Of a stretch of 64,000 nt of DNA, positions 1 through 12,026 are shown one piece after another. Position 1 is the first letter of the stretch. Each line of letters opens with the position of its first letter. The notes beneath the pieces are model-generated. The model was not told the DNA's origin. It was given only the letters and a program-made list of their open reading frames with translations, and did not search any database. The stretch lies in NCBI GenBank assembly GCA_027922465.2, contig BQMF02000100.1, forward strand, positions 620,001 to 684,000. Direction: 5' to 3'. The DNA comes from Turritopsis dohrnii (lineage: Eukaryota; Cnidaria; Hydrozoa; Anthoathecata; Oceaniidae). The position numbers were made by a program, and so were the translations under genes.

Positions 1-212
1 TTAGTTCCGTTTCTTTGATTTTTATCGACTGTCATCTGTATCATCCAGTTGCTGGTAACGTCTACTCGATGATGACGTCGAAAAGATACGACATAGAAAA
101 GCCGTTGTTCATATTCCCGACAGTGTAATGTGACGTTGCTATCCTCATAAATAGCCGACGCATTAAACCGTACTAAGCTGAGAAAAACCAACCCAAACAA
201 AGCATGCTTCAT
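1..212 (-). CDS. N-terminal part of a secreted or surface protein (partial at window edge)
   Basis: On the minus strand an ATG at 212-210 opens a frame with no stop for 70 codons to the window edge. The first ~20 residues are a typical signal peptide (MKHALFGLVFLSLVRFNASA: basic start, hydrophobic core, small residues before the cleavage point). The mature part begins IYEDSNVTLHC, an early Cys in a V-T-L-H-C context as in the B strand of many Ig-like domains, and continues with basic and aromatic residues. This suggests an extracellular or membrane receptor-like protein exported through the ER. The second Cys and any membrane segment would lie outside the window, so the Ig assignment is only a suggestion. 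The promoter would lie above 212, in the gap before the SKI2 exons. No family name is justified. Confidence 0.55.
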   Translation of the reverse strand, partial: MKHALFGLVFLSLVRFNASAIYEDSNVTLHCREYEQRLFYVVSFRRHHRVDVTSNWMIQMTVDKNQRNGT

Positions 213-2332
213 GGAAGAGAAGTTGGAAACAAACCCTTTCAGACTTTACTATGTATCTCCCATGGAGGTGTAGTTTTACTTCTCACTGTTTCACTTGGAC
301 AATAGGTTGTTTTCTATACACCATTGTGACAAGATTGTGTCGTACTCCGCAAGTGTGGTGCCATATGAACGTCTGTTAAAGAGTAACTTACATTTGATAA
401 CCAAAATCATCAACTGGTATCTAGTTTTAATTGCGTATTTCATAACACATCCTGATTTCATTGATTTTTATCTGGTGATTCAATTTTCGTGCTAGCAACA
501 TTTTTTTGTTTATACAAACAGCAAAACAAAAACAAATTATTTACTGTTTTAATATTATTTTTGGTAAATCTTTTTTACCTTTGAAATTTGTTGAAAAAGA
601 AGCTTCATGTAAACGACTATCGAAACTTTAGTTTTTACTTCCTTTCTGTCGACTGACTGTTGTTTTAAGTTCGGAGTGTTCTTTTAAGAGAGAGTATGTC
701 AAATATTCTTTCTTGACTCTCTCCTTTTCAAGAATCAAAAAAGAATATATAACTTAAAAGATTCTTAAAAGAAGTAGTATGATATAGAAAAAACCTTTAC
801 CATGATTATATTTTTTGTTGCTGTAATCTCTTCATTAAATCCACTCTTTCGGCTTTGGTTTGTTGAATTAGTTAATTACTCTTTAGTAAAAGTAATTTCT
901 TTCCAACGTAATTTTGCTATGAATAATGTTACGTCAATCGATTATATCCGATTATTGCCATAATGTGATCACGTGATTTCTGCTAGTTTACAGTCACAAC
1001 GTTGTAATTTCTGTCTGGGATAAAACAGAAAAGTTCGTCCAACACACTCACGATGTTAAACAATTTTTCATTTGTTTAAAAACAACAACATGGTTTTCCT
1101 TCACAACCTTATACGTAATTGCTTTGGAATAACGATGTTTGTTATGATCTGTTTGTGTAAGATGTTCAAGATAAACAGTGTGGTTTAAGAATTTTTTTTT
1201 TTTGCGTCGGAAGAGATTAGCTTGCAGATGTGATTCAGCGAAATGTCTTTTTAGCGTCGCATTTGAAACAAAACCAAATTAACTGCTTAAGAACATCCTA
1301 TAATATCTAAAAGTTTCTTCCACTGAAACATCAAAATACTGAATCCTCTGTTAGTAATTAAAATAGCAAAGAAGAAAATTGATTCATTTTTTTCACTATT
1401 TTTATAAAATATTGATTAAAAAGAAAAGCATTCTATAAAAAGGCTTTTGAGGAAAGTTTTTCTTTTTTTGTAAATGATAGACATTTAAAAAATCGGTTTT
1501 TGAAATTTTTTTTTGGAAAGTGCCTTTTGCTTTGTGTTAACAAAAACACAAACAAAAGATAACTTCGATCAAGAATGAAAATATGCGTCGTGACTCATCG
1601 CAATATTTTTTCGTTTTTGAATCGCCTGCACAGTCGAGGCATTAATCGGAACTTTTACTCTCCATGATTAAAACCACATGAGAGAGAGAGAGAGAAGGAG
1701 AAAGGCATTGGGTACTATTAAGAATAAATTTTTCATGCCTATATTTACATACGTAAGCATGCATTTATTAATGAGCACTTCATTGTGTTCATCTGTTCCC
1801 AACTAACATTGCAAGGGCCTGAGTACTAGTGCCTTGCAATGTCTTTTTAATTATTTGGATCCTCATCTTGCAAAATGACGAAGGATAACCACCCTGCGTC
1901 TTTCTTACGCCATTGTTACGCCATTCCTCATTCTCTCAAAAAATGGAGTTTTTCCTTTCTTTTGTTAACGTGAGGTTATAAAAGAAAATATTTGTATGAC
2001 AAATACTGTGGTAAATAAATTGTCATTGATTAATGTCAAGCTTGAATGGAAACTAATATTTAGTGGTTTGTTTGTTATCATTAAACACATTCAATAGAAA
2101 ATCTTTGCATTTCGAGGCCTGTAGTAGAATATAATGACCCCTTATATATTTTCACCCCCTCCCCCCCCCCCCCCCCCCCCTCCCCGTGGTTTACGCTTAT
2201 GACTAACCCTAACCCTAACAATAACAAAGAAAACCTAACAATACATGAGTTTAACTACGCATTTTTCTTTTTATAAGCAACAAAGGTCCGCCTAACACGT
2301 CCGCCTGTGACGTAAAACTTTTTTTTATTTAG
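213..2332. other. gap without recognised exons
   Basis: No coding exon is recognisable in this 2.1 kb AT-rich stretch. In particular the SKI2 exons that should precede position 2333 are not here. It holds a short GA microsatellite at about 1681-1694 and a C20 homopolymer at 2161-2180. Just before the homopolymer, from about 2116, is a short sequence (TAGTAGAATATAATGACCCC) that recurs near 15750. The right end is the intron before the first visible SKI2 exon, with a strong polypyrimidine tract and acceptor (TTTATTTAG) ending at 2332. Confidence 0.6.
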
Positions 2333-5300
2333 ATTCTGTTCGCCACGGAAACATTCGCCATGGGTGTCAATATGCCTGCAAGGACTGTTGTGTTCGATTC
2401 GACGCGGAAATTCGACGGGATCAATTTTCGTGATTTACTATCCAGTGAGTATATCCAAATGGCTGGACGCGCGGGTAGACGCGGTCTGGATAGTACTGGA
2501 ATGGTCATCGTCTTATGTAAGGGAGATGTCCCTGAAACGTCCGAGTTACATAAAATGATGCTGGTAAGTGCCTAGATACCAGACGAAATATCGTCCAGCA
2601 AGTGACTATTTTGCTATGGTACGCTTAATCATGTTATTTAACCAATGCTTGTCAATATGGCAAAGAATAACATGCGTATTTAGCAGCTGTAACACGCGAT
2701 CTTTGTTTACTTTTTATCTTCCACCGATAAAAAGTATTAGTGAGCAGTGGTTTTGAATCTTACAACCATCAGTGCCTTTACAGTATTTGTGTTTTATATT
2801 TTGTTGAGTTTTTTATCATGTGTTCCGTTGCAATTCCGTACTCCGAAAATGAATATGAAGACGCAGTGATAAGTGCTTTCATGTATAACCGCTAAACTTC
2901 GATGTGCTTTTAAAGCAGCTTATCTGCGACTTAACTAAACTCAAGTCCTCCTGTCATGTATGCGTATACGTCAGGCAGTCAACTATATAGTTACATGTAG
3001 TTGAAGGTATGTTCTTCAACTACTGCATGGATGGAATTCTTAAGACAGACATCGCTATCTATACAGACTAACTGGTTTTACTATACTTCGTGTTTAGGGC
3101 ACCGCAACAAGACTCACGTCCAGGTTTCGTTTGACGTATTACATGATTTTGAATTTACTTCGTGTGAAGCAACTGACTGTACAGGACATGATGAAAAGAA
3201 GTTTTGCAGAGTACTTCACTCAAAAGGACGCCCCGGAGAACGAGAAAAAACTCGGGGAATTGAAAGAGAAGACTTCGCGGCTTCGCGATCCTGACTGTTC
3301 CATCTGTGTGTGTGATTTGAAAGAGTATTATCTGTCATGGGCGGAGTTGTATCAGTTGGATATGGAGATTAAGGTGTGCTGTTAATTCCGCCCTGCCTAT
3401 CAGAAGTCTCCATGAAAAGTGGTTTTTCATGGGCGTTTTCTCTCTTTTTTTTTTTCGTACCTGGTAAAAAGTTTTGATGTGATTTTCGATGGTGAATATG
3501 TGCTCATTAACTAGTTTCGTCGTTCGATTTTGTTCTGTTAAAAAACAATAATAACTTCGAAATAAAAAAATGCCAGTGAAAAACAGCCCATAATATCATA
3601 AAGTTACTACGAAAGAAATCATTACGTGTCGTACTCCCTTCAATCATGACACATCTCACTTATATGGAGTTTTTTTGTGTGATTTTTTACAGTTTTTCTT
3701 GTGTTTTAGTCGTTCATCTTTTCGTCTTCTCGTGGTTGTAAGTTCATCACACCTGGAAGAGTTGTTACTGTGAATAATAAAACACATCAGAACTCCCTTG
3801 CAGTCATCTTGCAAGAGGGAACGTTAGATTCTTCGTCGAAGCTCTCGTCATCCTCCTCTAAAGAGACATTACAAAAGATCTATGCTATGTTGATATTATG
3901 CGACAAGTCATATGAAGAGGAGGTGCAGCTGCACGAACAAATGCAATCGACCAATCACAATGGAGAATGGGTGGAAAGGAACAGATCTTCATACGAGAAG
4001 CATTGTGATCAATTTCTTTGCAAAAAATTGTTTTATCCACAAGAGCAAAACGGACAAGTTGTCGAAGAGATTTCAGTGGCGGAAATCGGAAAGATAATAA
4101 ATCTGGAGCTGAAACTTGATTTTTTAAAGATAATTGATAATCATAAAAAGAGACGGCTACCGAGATTCAGGCGAGTCCTTCAATATGCATATACTCATGT
4201 GTGACTGCATTCTGCCGGAGATTACACCTTGAGCCTAATCAAAAACAAAATTACATTTTACAAGCAAAAATATTTTCAGTGAAATGTTAGAAGTATTTTG
4301 AGCATTATTCTACTTATGAGTAACAAGGGAGCAAAACGTTCAACTTGTAGGATCTTAATGTTTTTCTATGTCGTGTTTAGATTCGATCCACCATCCCAGT
4401 CCACCGTCCTTGCTGGCCAGAGCCTGTTGAATCTTACGCAACAACTCGAATTCAATATTCCTTTTCTGCATCCGCTGAAGGATATGAACCTCAAGGAATT
4501 TGAATTCGTTGAGAAATTTCGGAGATATGAGAAGTTAGAATCAAAGATTTCTACTTTTGCCTGCCTTCAATGTCCGCTAATATCAGAACACGTACGGCTT
4601 CATCTCACCTTTGGTTTTTCTTGTGGTTTTTTAAACAAAAAGGATGTCAAAATTTGCTGTAGTCGTGAAAAATGGTGTGATACTCTTTCTTTTTTTCAAG
4701 TTTCGCGCATGCGTACTTACATTTCTCTTTCTAGTTCAATATGATTCGTGCGAACATGAAACTTCGCGAGGATATTTATAACCTGGAAATCAAACTATCG
4801 GATGAAGGTTTAGAGCTTATAGAAGAATACAATCAGCGAATAGAAGTTAGTAGGTTATCCATCGCTCTATTCACTCATTCTATCTATACACCCAGAGATA
4901 TACATATCTCTGATACACCATATCCCCGCCCTTCTTAGTGACATGTATCCGCCCTTTTATGCCTAGGAAAAACCCTCGTCCGAATTTCTGTTTATACTAC
5001 TTGTTATGGTCAAAAATACGGCCTCGTTCTGAAGACTGATTTTGATTATCACACAGGAATAAACATAAGTGACTGTTGCTAGGTAACATAATTATGAGAA
5101 GTAAAGCAATAACATGATAAGAAACGAGTTGAACATGATAACGAGGCATTTTGCGCAGTGTTTAAACCGAAATTCTGAAAAGGTATATGACAATAGAGTA
5201 TTCTAAAAAAATTCATTATTTTTGTTGTTGTAGGTTTTAAAGGAATTGAACTACATTGACAAAGAAAAGAACCTGCAACATAAAGGAAGGGTGGCTTTCG

Positions 5301-6758
5301 AGATAAGTACACACGAAGTGATGGTTACAGAACTGTTGATTAATAACATTTTAACAGATTTGCATCCTGCTGAAATTGTGGCTGTTTTATCCTGTTTTGT
5401 TTTCGAACAGGTAAAGAGAAAACAAAGAAAAGACATTTGTTGTTATGATGCTTTGATTTCGTCATATATCGAGTTAAAAAATTTCCAGATGAGTTTATTA
5501 AGCGAGGAGAATTACGTAAAGATTTGATAGTAGTTTTGTCAGAAGTTAAAAAGTTTTGGTTTTCACGATTTTCATAATATTCATGATAAACCCTACTGTT
5601 TACTTCGCAGGAATTGACTAAAATTCTAAAATTCTAAAATTTTCTTATATTTCAGAAAAACGCTTCAAAACCAGCATTGACAGATAACTTACAAAAGGTA
5701 AATCACTCATTTTTAGTTGTTTTCCTTCCTCGCTCATGACGAGCTACTATAAAAACGTTATGAGAGGTTTTAAATATCATACAGCTCATCAGACAATCTT
5801 TCCCCGTCTAAGTGATAGTACAATCTGTATGTTTTTGGTGTGGTAAGTGAGGTTATAGTTTTGTTATGCCTAATGGTCACCAGCGGTTACAAAGATGCTC
5901 ACCGGAGGGTTGTGTCACGATGATCGACCACCCATGTGCAGTTACAGTTAGTTATTTACAAGTTCTGCCTGTTATAAACCATCGACTGACAGCGAGGTTG
6001 ACTTCTTACTATAACTGTTATGTACTCCGTCTTTGAGCAAGTTTTATCAATATTTCTGCCTATGGCGGCGAGTCACCTATTTTGTTGCGAGTCGGTGGGT
6101 AGAAGAGCCAACCGTTCTGAATGAACGTTCAAGGAAGGTCCGTTCACTTACTTTAAAATATATCGAATTGTTGTTTATTCGTTAGGTGGTTGATTTAGTG
6201 AAGGAAACGGCCACGCGGGTTGCGATTTGCCAAAAGCAATGTGGACTGGATGTGACCGTGGATGAGTACTTAGAGAATCTTCATTTTGGATTAGTAGAAG
6301 TTGTTTATGAGTGGGCTCGAGGAATGGCTTTTAAAGATGTCATGAACTTAACTGATGTATCAGAGGGTAAGACCTGTTCGGGTTTCATTTCGGATTCAAT
6401 AATCGAGCCCTCAAAGAGCAAAAAAGAATTTGTTCGATATCAAGTAAGGGACTGTTCACAAATGACGTCAACTGTTAGGGGGGGGGGGGGGGGGGGATGT
6501 GATACTAGTTGACGTCAACCCACACAATTTTGCAAAACCTTGATTTTTCTAATTAAGTAAAAGTTTCTTATGAAAATGTTAACACTGAATGTGATCTTGA
6601 TGTGGTCCGTGATGCACGAACGTAAAACAATAAGCACAGATGGAGTTTGATCAGAGAAAAATTACACGAAGATCATTGCAAATATTATCACGTCTTATTA
6701 AAAACGCGTAAGAAACTAACATACAAAAGGACAAGTGGGGTGGAGGTTGTTTTGTTTT

Positions 6759-6790
<32 letters not shown>

Positions 6791-7361
6791 TCTTCTCAAA
6801 CGATGACGTCAACTGAGGGGGAGGGGGCAACGCAAAGTTGACGGAGGTTGACAGAGGGGGGAGGGAGGGTCATAAATCTTGGAAAAATGGTTGACGTCAT
6901 TTGTGAACAATCCCTAAGAGAAAGTGATAAAAAGAATGAAGTCTTGTCAAAAGAGAGGCTGCGGCCATGGGTGTTGGTTTTATCTGTTGCCACACATACT
7001 GCTTTATACAGCACACTTGTTGCCTTTGTCTCATTCAATTGCAATGACCTGTGATTAAGACATCTGCAACACTTATGTTTGTGTGTTATATGCAGGTTTT
7101 TATAAGTGCAGACCGAGTTAGATTAGATAAAACTGAAAAGGATGTTATGTAGAGTGTTCTGAACGCTGTACATGTTGATAGAAAATGTTATTTGCAGGAA
7201 ACATCGTTCGATGCATTCAAAGACTTGACGAAACCTGTCGCGACGTTCGAAAAGCCGCTCACGTTATTGGTGTCCAGACCCTATGCGATAAGATGGAAGA
7301 AGGAATGAGTTTGATTCGGCGTGATATTGTGTTTGCTGCCAGCTTGTATACCTCTTCATAG
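2333..7361 (+). CDS. SKIV2L (SKIC2): SKI2-type RNA helicase of the exosome-associated Ski complex, C-terminal half
   Basis: SKI2 is the DExH helicase that feeds RNA to the cytoplasmic exosome. Nine exons join in frame: 2333-2563, 3098-3373, 3710-4170, 4381-4591, 4735-4845, 5234-5410, 5656-5697, 6186-6366 and 7198-7361, giving 617 residues. Exon 1 begins [20 protein letters not shown] and includes [10 protein letters not shown], the helicase motif VI of Ski2-like enzymes. Later exons carry the arch insertion region ([10 protein letters not shown]) and the helical C-terminus ([22 protein letters not shown], terminal [14 protein letters not shown]), all diagnostic of SKI2 rather than MTR4. Helicase motifs I to V and the N-terminus (about half of a usual ~1,240 residues) are missing from the window. 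The intron after 4170 uses a GC donor (CAG/GCGAGT). The 42-bp exon encodes a linker. A Harbinger-like MITE sits in the last intron. The gene may be intact with a distant 5' part, truncated, or misassembled. Confidence 0.9.
4171..4380 (+). other. GC-AG intron in SKI2
   Basis: The exon ending CCGAGATTCAG at 4170 is followed by GCGAGT, and the next exon starts at 4381 after TTTAG. Splicing here restores an arginine codon (AG+A) and the reading R-F-D-P-P-S-Q. The nearest GT, four bases downstream (GTCCTT), would put the next exon in the wrong frame. GC-AG introns are a known minor class of the U2-type set. Confidence 0.75.
6448..6914. mobile_element. Harbinger-like MITE with CRE palindromes and poly-G tracts
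   Basis: The 467-bp element lies in the last SKI2 intron. Its inverted ends read GGGACTGTTCACAAATGACG at left and, reverse-complemented, GGGATTGTTCACAAATGACG at right. It is flanked by TAA on both sides (6445-6447 and 6915-6917), the 3-bp TWA duplication typical of PIF/Harbinger elements. Each inverted end has a perfect TGACGTCA octamer, and there is a third near 6802 plus a near copy (TTGACGTCA) at about 6510. Inside are G19 (6478-6496) and G29 (6762-6790). The open frames over the G tracts are artefacts. No transposase is present. Confidence 0.8.
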
Positions 7362-8440
7362 GTCCAAGGTTTTTCCTGTTCAATCACGACGTTTTTTGGG
7401 GTTTTTTTATTATTATTATTTTGTTTTTGAATTTTTTGCAAAGAATGTTTCACTTTAGTTCGTGATGATAATGGTTATTTCAATTTTTACCACATGTGGA
7501 ACTGTTGCCATAGAAACATGTGGAACGGTTGTCATAGAATGTTTTCTCAAATTCGACACGAAATAGTTCATAAATTATTTGACACAAATGCAAAACACAT
7601 TATTGTACTCAGTCACAATGACCTTTAGTTTTATTTAATATTTTACCGAATGTTGTTTTTTAGAACTTTTGATATATACATGTAAAAACATGTTAGATAT
7701 TATGCAAATTATGTTTACAAATGCATCAGAAATGCTATGTCGTCATAACAGACGTTTCCTTGACAACCTTAAAAACGCTATGAGGAATGGTGATTTGAAA
7801 TGAATAGAAAAAAGAATAGAAAAAACTCTTTTTTGACTAAAAATGGTTAGCATAAAAATGGTTAGCATAAAAATGGTTAGCATAAGAGCAACTTACGAAC
7901 GTAAAGTGCAACATAACCAGTCGCTGGCCAGTTGCTAGTGACATTACTTCTGGGTTCATCGTACGGATAACTGTCAATTAATGCAACATCGACAACTGGG
8001 AAACTTTTTGCTAACAAGAAATGCATGCGTTTTTTGTATGATCAACCAATATGGCCTCAGTTCTTCAAGTTTTTCTTGATTGCAGGCTTGAATGTATCTT
8101 AGCTGTTATTCGTGCGTCAGTTACATCCCTAATTTTTATCATGAAAATCAAATGCTACCATGGTTACGATTACTCTGTCATGGCCTCTTTTTTGTGATCT
8201 TTATAATCTATAGGCATACAGTTGCATATTTCGTTGATTTCGGTCCAGCATGCCCTTCATATGATAAATTGAGTTCGCCAGAACATCGTGGCGAAAACCT
8301 TATTATATTTGCTTAGGTTAGTGAGCATGAATTACGTCATGTCTTGTGTTCTTTCACACGTTTTTGTGAGATTTTCCCTGCGAGAAATTTGATGAATTCA
8401 AATTGTTGCATGACAAAGAAATGAGAAACTTATAGCTGTG
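7362..8440. other. SKI2 3' flank, no gene seen
   Basis: No convincing exon was found. A 17-bp unit (AAAATGGTTAGCATA core) is repeated three times at about 7843-7890. A shorter imperfect duplication (ACATGTGGAAC.GTTG.CATAGAA) lies at about 7491-7540. A 74-codon open frame at 8092-8316 has no recognisable similarity. Confidence 0.5.
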
Positions 8441-8843
8441 TTTAAGCTTGGTTTCCATAACTGGAGTTAACTTGAGCTGGTTGATTTTTCTAAATGCATA
8501 GTTTCCACTACGAACACGTGAGCTATTTTAATGTGTTCGATAAAACGCAAGATGTTCAATGTCAACAGTAGCTCTGATGATGTGTTAGTAAGAACTGCGA
8601 AAAACACCAGGAACACACCATCTTCAAAAAAATCTGCAACTTCTTTCCATGAGTTCTGTACAACTGTTATGCCCCACTACGCTTTAACATAATTTCTTCC
8701 CCACTTTGTAATTTTTAGCTACTCCACTTTGTAATTACTACCTGCCCCACTTTGTAATTTCCTGTCCTTTTTACTGACTAAATAAGATGTTTTTACCAAA
8801 ACTTTATTTATACAGGTTTATTAGAACTATCAAATAACTTCAC

Positions 8844-9215
8844 TAAATTGGGCAATATAGGCCAAATTTGGACCAATTTTTTGCAAGCAAATTTCACAAA
8901 ACATTGCACAAAGAACTTGGAAGTGATTACTCAGGTTTCAACGAAATTGGGCAATGTGGGCGCCATTTTTGGACCAATTCTTGAAAGTTCTCCAAATTTC
9001 ATAAAAATTTGCACAAAGAACAATTAGAAGATGTTGATTTCGAACTTTGAAGTGATTTTTCAGGTTTCAACAAAACTGGGTAATTCGGTCCAAATTTGGA
9101 CCAATTTTTGAAATTTCTCCAATTTCCATGAAAAATGCACAGATTACAGTTGAAAGGTGCTGATTTCGAATTTGATAGTCATTTTGTCAGATTTGACCAA
9201 AATTGGCAATTTGGC
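8844..9215. repeat. degenerate tandem repeat, unit about 100-130 bp
   Basis: Four diverged units start with AAATTGGGCAAT-like blocks near 8844, 8943, 9073 and 9199. They share blocks for TTTGGACCAATTTT, a CATGAAA/TGCACA region and GCTGATTTCGAA. The same family occurs in the opposite orientation at 26467-26820. Confidence 0.65.
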
Positions 9216-10360
9216 AATGTTGTATTTTGAGGATTTCGAAGCACAGCTTGAAATCTAAAATTGTGCCAACCCTATGCATTTTATTATTTTTGTATATATG
9301 CTTTAGCTCTAAATCTTGGCTATTTTTTGTTTTGAATCAAAACTTGAAACGCTTGAAATGATTTCTAGTGGATTTTTTTTTTTTTTTTTTAATGTTTTTT
9401 TCTTTTGGCTTTTACAAAATTTCATTAATAAATCTAATTTCAATTCCAAAATACGTATCCATGGTTGCAGTTCACACATTTCTTTGGCTTGTAGCAATAT
9501 TTTGTTATTACTTGTTAAGCCTTATTTACACTTTTTAAAAGGTATATTAGTAATTAGTGTGACTTATGCCTAAGAGAGCAAAAAGTAACAAAAAAGTTTT
9601 ATGCAGATTTTCAGTATAGATTTTTTTGGTTTGCATATTCCAAGTTAGTGTACCCACAGCTGCACTATGCCACAAGATTACACTACTCATTAAACAATTC
9701 ATTGTATTGTGAAACTTAAAATATTTTCACTTCAATATGTGATTTTCGGCACGCGCTTTCTTCACAGCATACAGACACTTTGATCTCGATTTGTATTTGA
9801 AATATTGTGTATCTTGCGATACATAAAAGACTGGCTTTGCCGAAATATTTTAGAGTATGCCCCTTATCAGGCCCTAAATCAATCAAAAACATTTTTTCAA
9901 AAACCCTTAAATTACAAAATGTTTGGGCGGAAAGTTTTCTTTTTTAATGTATAGCTTGCTGCGTGTACAAATTGGAAAGCTTGAGCGCGGGGGGCATTTT
10001 TAGCTAAAGCATAGTTAATACTTTATTTTTTTTATTATCTACTAGACTGATAGGTGATTGCGGTCTTAAGTAATTTTTGGCACTCGTTCATTACATTCAC
10101 AATTTCATACAGCCTTCTGCTGCATTTCCATTCTACAAGTATTCATATCACATTAGCAATTTTTGCAGTGCCGAGACCCTTCTTGTATTACAAGCCCATC
10201 GTCTTACCGTTTTTTCTACCGCGCATACACCAAAGAATATTAAAATGTTACCATCATCTTATAAGCTAATCAAGCCAAAATATTGATAATTAGCGAGTCA
10301 ATTAGTTTTTTTCTTATTACTCACTGAGCATGCGCAAGAAAATAGAGTGCTCTAAAGTTA

Positions 10361-10755
10361 GGGGCTGTTCATATGGAGGTGAGCTGGCCCGGTTACCCAG
10401 GCTAGCTCACTTAGCAGAGATCTCACTGTCATTAAATAATCTTTATAAAAATAAATTGTGTTCATATGAAAAGCGGGCTGGCTCACTTAAGTGAGATCTC
10501 ATTTCATTTGACCGGGATCTCACCTAGGTGAGATGAAATTTGTTCATATGAACAGACCAGCCCGGCTTAGTGGGATAGATTTTAGACAAGCGCGCACGCG
10601 TCGAAATTCGAATTATTGTTTACATGATTTAAAAAACATTCTCCATCCCGGTTAAGTGGGATGAGAAAAGCCATATGAACGCTGGGTGAATTTCATCTCA
10701 TTCAATTGAGCCAGCCCGGTTAACCGGGCCAGCTCACCTCCATATGAACAGCCCC
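10361..10755. mobile_element. palindromic MITE, GGGGCTGTTCATATGG ends
   Basis: This 395-bp element starts GGGGCTGTTCATATGGAGG and ends with the exact inverse. It is flanked by TTA on both sides (10358-10360 and 10756-10758). The first bases match the GGGACTGTTCA ends of the MITE at 6448, which suggests the same PIF/Harbinger-like supergroup. Its interior is rich in GAGATCTCAC and GGTTAAC(C) palindromes and has no coding capacity. Confidence 0.85.
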
Positions 10756-10968
10756 TTAGTCATATCCATTGTAGACATCAGGAAAAAAACAGGTAACATA
10801 GGATCACAAATTGAAAAGTGGGTCAACACAATTACAAAGTAAGGCAAAATAATTATAATGTGGGGCACAACAACAACGTCTTTCTCTTGGTCGTTTTGTC
10901 GTAGTATAAACAAGGATACACCTTCTCACCTTTTCACTTAACCGTTCTTCCACAATCAAAGCTAAAAA

Positions 10969-11410
10969 CAGTGTGGCCACGCCTCCTCTAAAGTCCTTAA
11001 AGTCCTATTTTTTGAAAAATGTCCTCTAAAGTCCTCTATAGTCCTCTAAAAAACTGTTTTTGCTAGAATCTCCACTAAAATCCTATATATTTTTTTCAGG
11101 TAACATGAAAAATGCAATGGAATGTTTTTGATAGTAGCCTATATTTTTGAAGTTTGAGTTTTATCAGGCTACTCATAATTTGTCATTTAAGGCAGCTGCA
11201 AACTGTCAAATATTTTTTGTTTTTTGCATCGATGTTGAATGGTAAATTCTTATACACAAATAAAGTTTGAATAAATAAAAATAAAAATTTGAACCTCTAA
11301 AATCCTATTTTTTCTTTGAAAAATCGTTGTTTTTTTCAGAAAAACCCTCTAATTTTGAGAAGTCCTCCAAAGTCCTCTATTTTTTTCATAAAAGTTCTGT
11401 GGCCACCCTG
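10969..11410. mobile_element. hAT-like MITE with CCTCTAAAGTCC subrepeats
   Basis: The ends are CAGTGTGGCCACG and, at right, the inverse of CAGGGTGGCCACAG, typical of hAT elements. Subterminal copies of (T)CCTCTAAAGTCCTC occur at both sides. No clear 8-bp duplication is visible; the flanks share only an A-rich stretch. No transposase remains. Confidence 0.65.
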
Positions 11411-11483
11411 AAAATAGTCGCCATATTTATGCTCCACTTACGCTAATTACACTGAAAACATTTGCTTCGACACTTCATAAGCA

Positions 11484-12026
11484 TACGGAAGCCCATTAGG
11501 GCCACGCAGCGTTTCACATTTTTTCAAAAAAATGCATCACGAATTTTCATCTTAGTACCTAGGTTGATACGTAAGTACCGAGGTTGATACGTAAGTACCG
11601 AGGTTGATAACTAAATTAATAAACATGCCGGCACCAACCAAATGGTACACATGACTTCATGAACACGTACGTTTTTTACGAGGAGAAGCTTATTGTAATA
11701 AGCACACGCCATTGAAGACATGCAAACACTTACTTGGGAATTCGAAGCGTCCTCTTCGTCCGCCATTTTGATTAACTTTTGCATTCTTAACTCCACTTGT
11801 TTCAGTAGATCCAACCTAGTTATCAACCTCGGTACTTACGTATCAACCTCCGTGCTTAGTTATCAACCTCGGTACTTACGTATGAACCTCGGTACTTACG
11901 TATCAACCTCGGTACTTACGTATCAACCTCGGTACTTACGTATCAACCTAGGTACTAAGATGAAAATTCGTGGTGCATTTTTTTGAAAAAATATGAAACG
12001 CTGCATGGCCCTAATGGGCTTCCGTA
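11484..12026. mobile_element. foldback-type element with 20-bp subrepeats and a captured exon
   Basis: Long inverted ends begin TACGGAAGCCCATTAGGGCC at 11484 and at the right end near 12026. Each arm continues into copies of a 20-bp unit (GTAAGTACCGAGGTTGATAC), about two or three at left and six at right. The unique centre (about 11620-11810) has a minus-strand ATG at about 11766 reading MADEEDASNSQ directly before GTAAGTG, which looks like the first exon of a gene with its donor site. TA may be the target. Confidence 0.7.

Larger units (their letters stand above)
8667..10872. mobile_element. 2.2-kb non-autonomous DNA element with TGCCCCAC ends
   Basis: The left end reads TTATGCCCCACTACG and the right end, reverse-complemented, TTGTGCCCCACATTATAA. 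Just inside both ends is CCCACTTTGTAATT or its inverse, repeated several times at 8697-8758. No target duplication could be fixed. The interior has no transposase and contains a degenerate tandem repeat (8844-9210) and a complete smaller MITE (10361-10755). Confidence 0.5.

Noticed and set aside
6647..6841. Open frame with a poly-Gly stretch
   Set aside because: The Gly run is only the G29 homopolymer in a MITE; no coding feature around it.
9309..9573. Frames around a T-rich tract
   Set aside because: Low-complexity T18 run gives poly-Phe/poly-Lys; not coding.
11540..11980. CRISPR-like direct repeats GTAAGTACCGAGGTTGATAC
   Set aside because: Contiguous subrepeats in the arms of a foldback element, in inverse orientation on the two sides.
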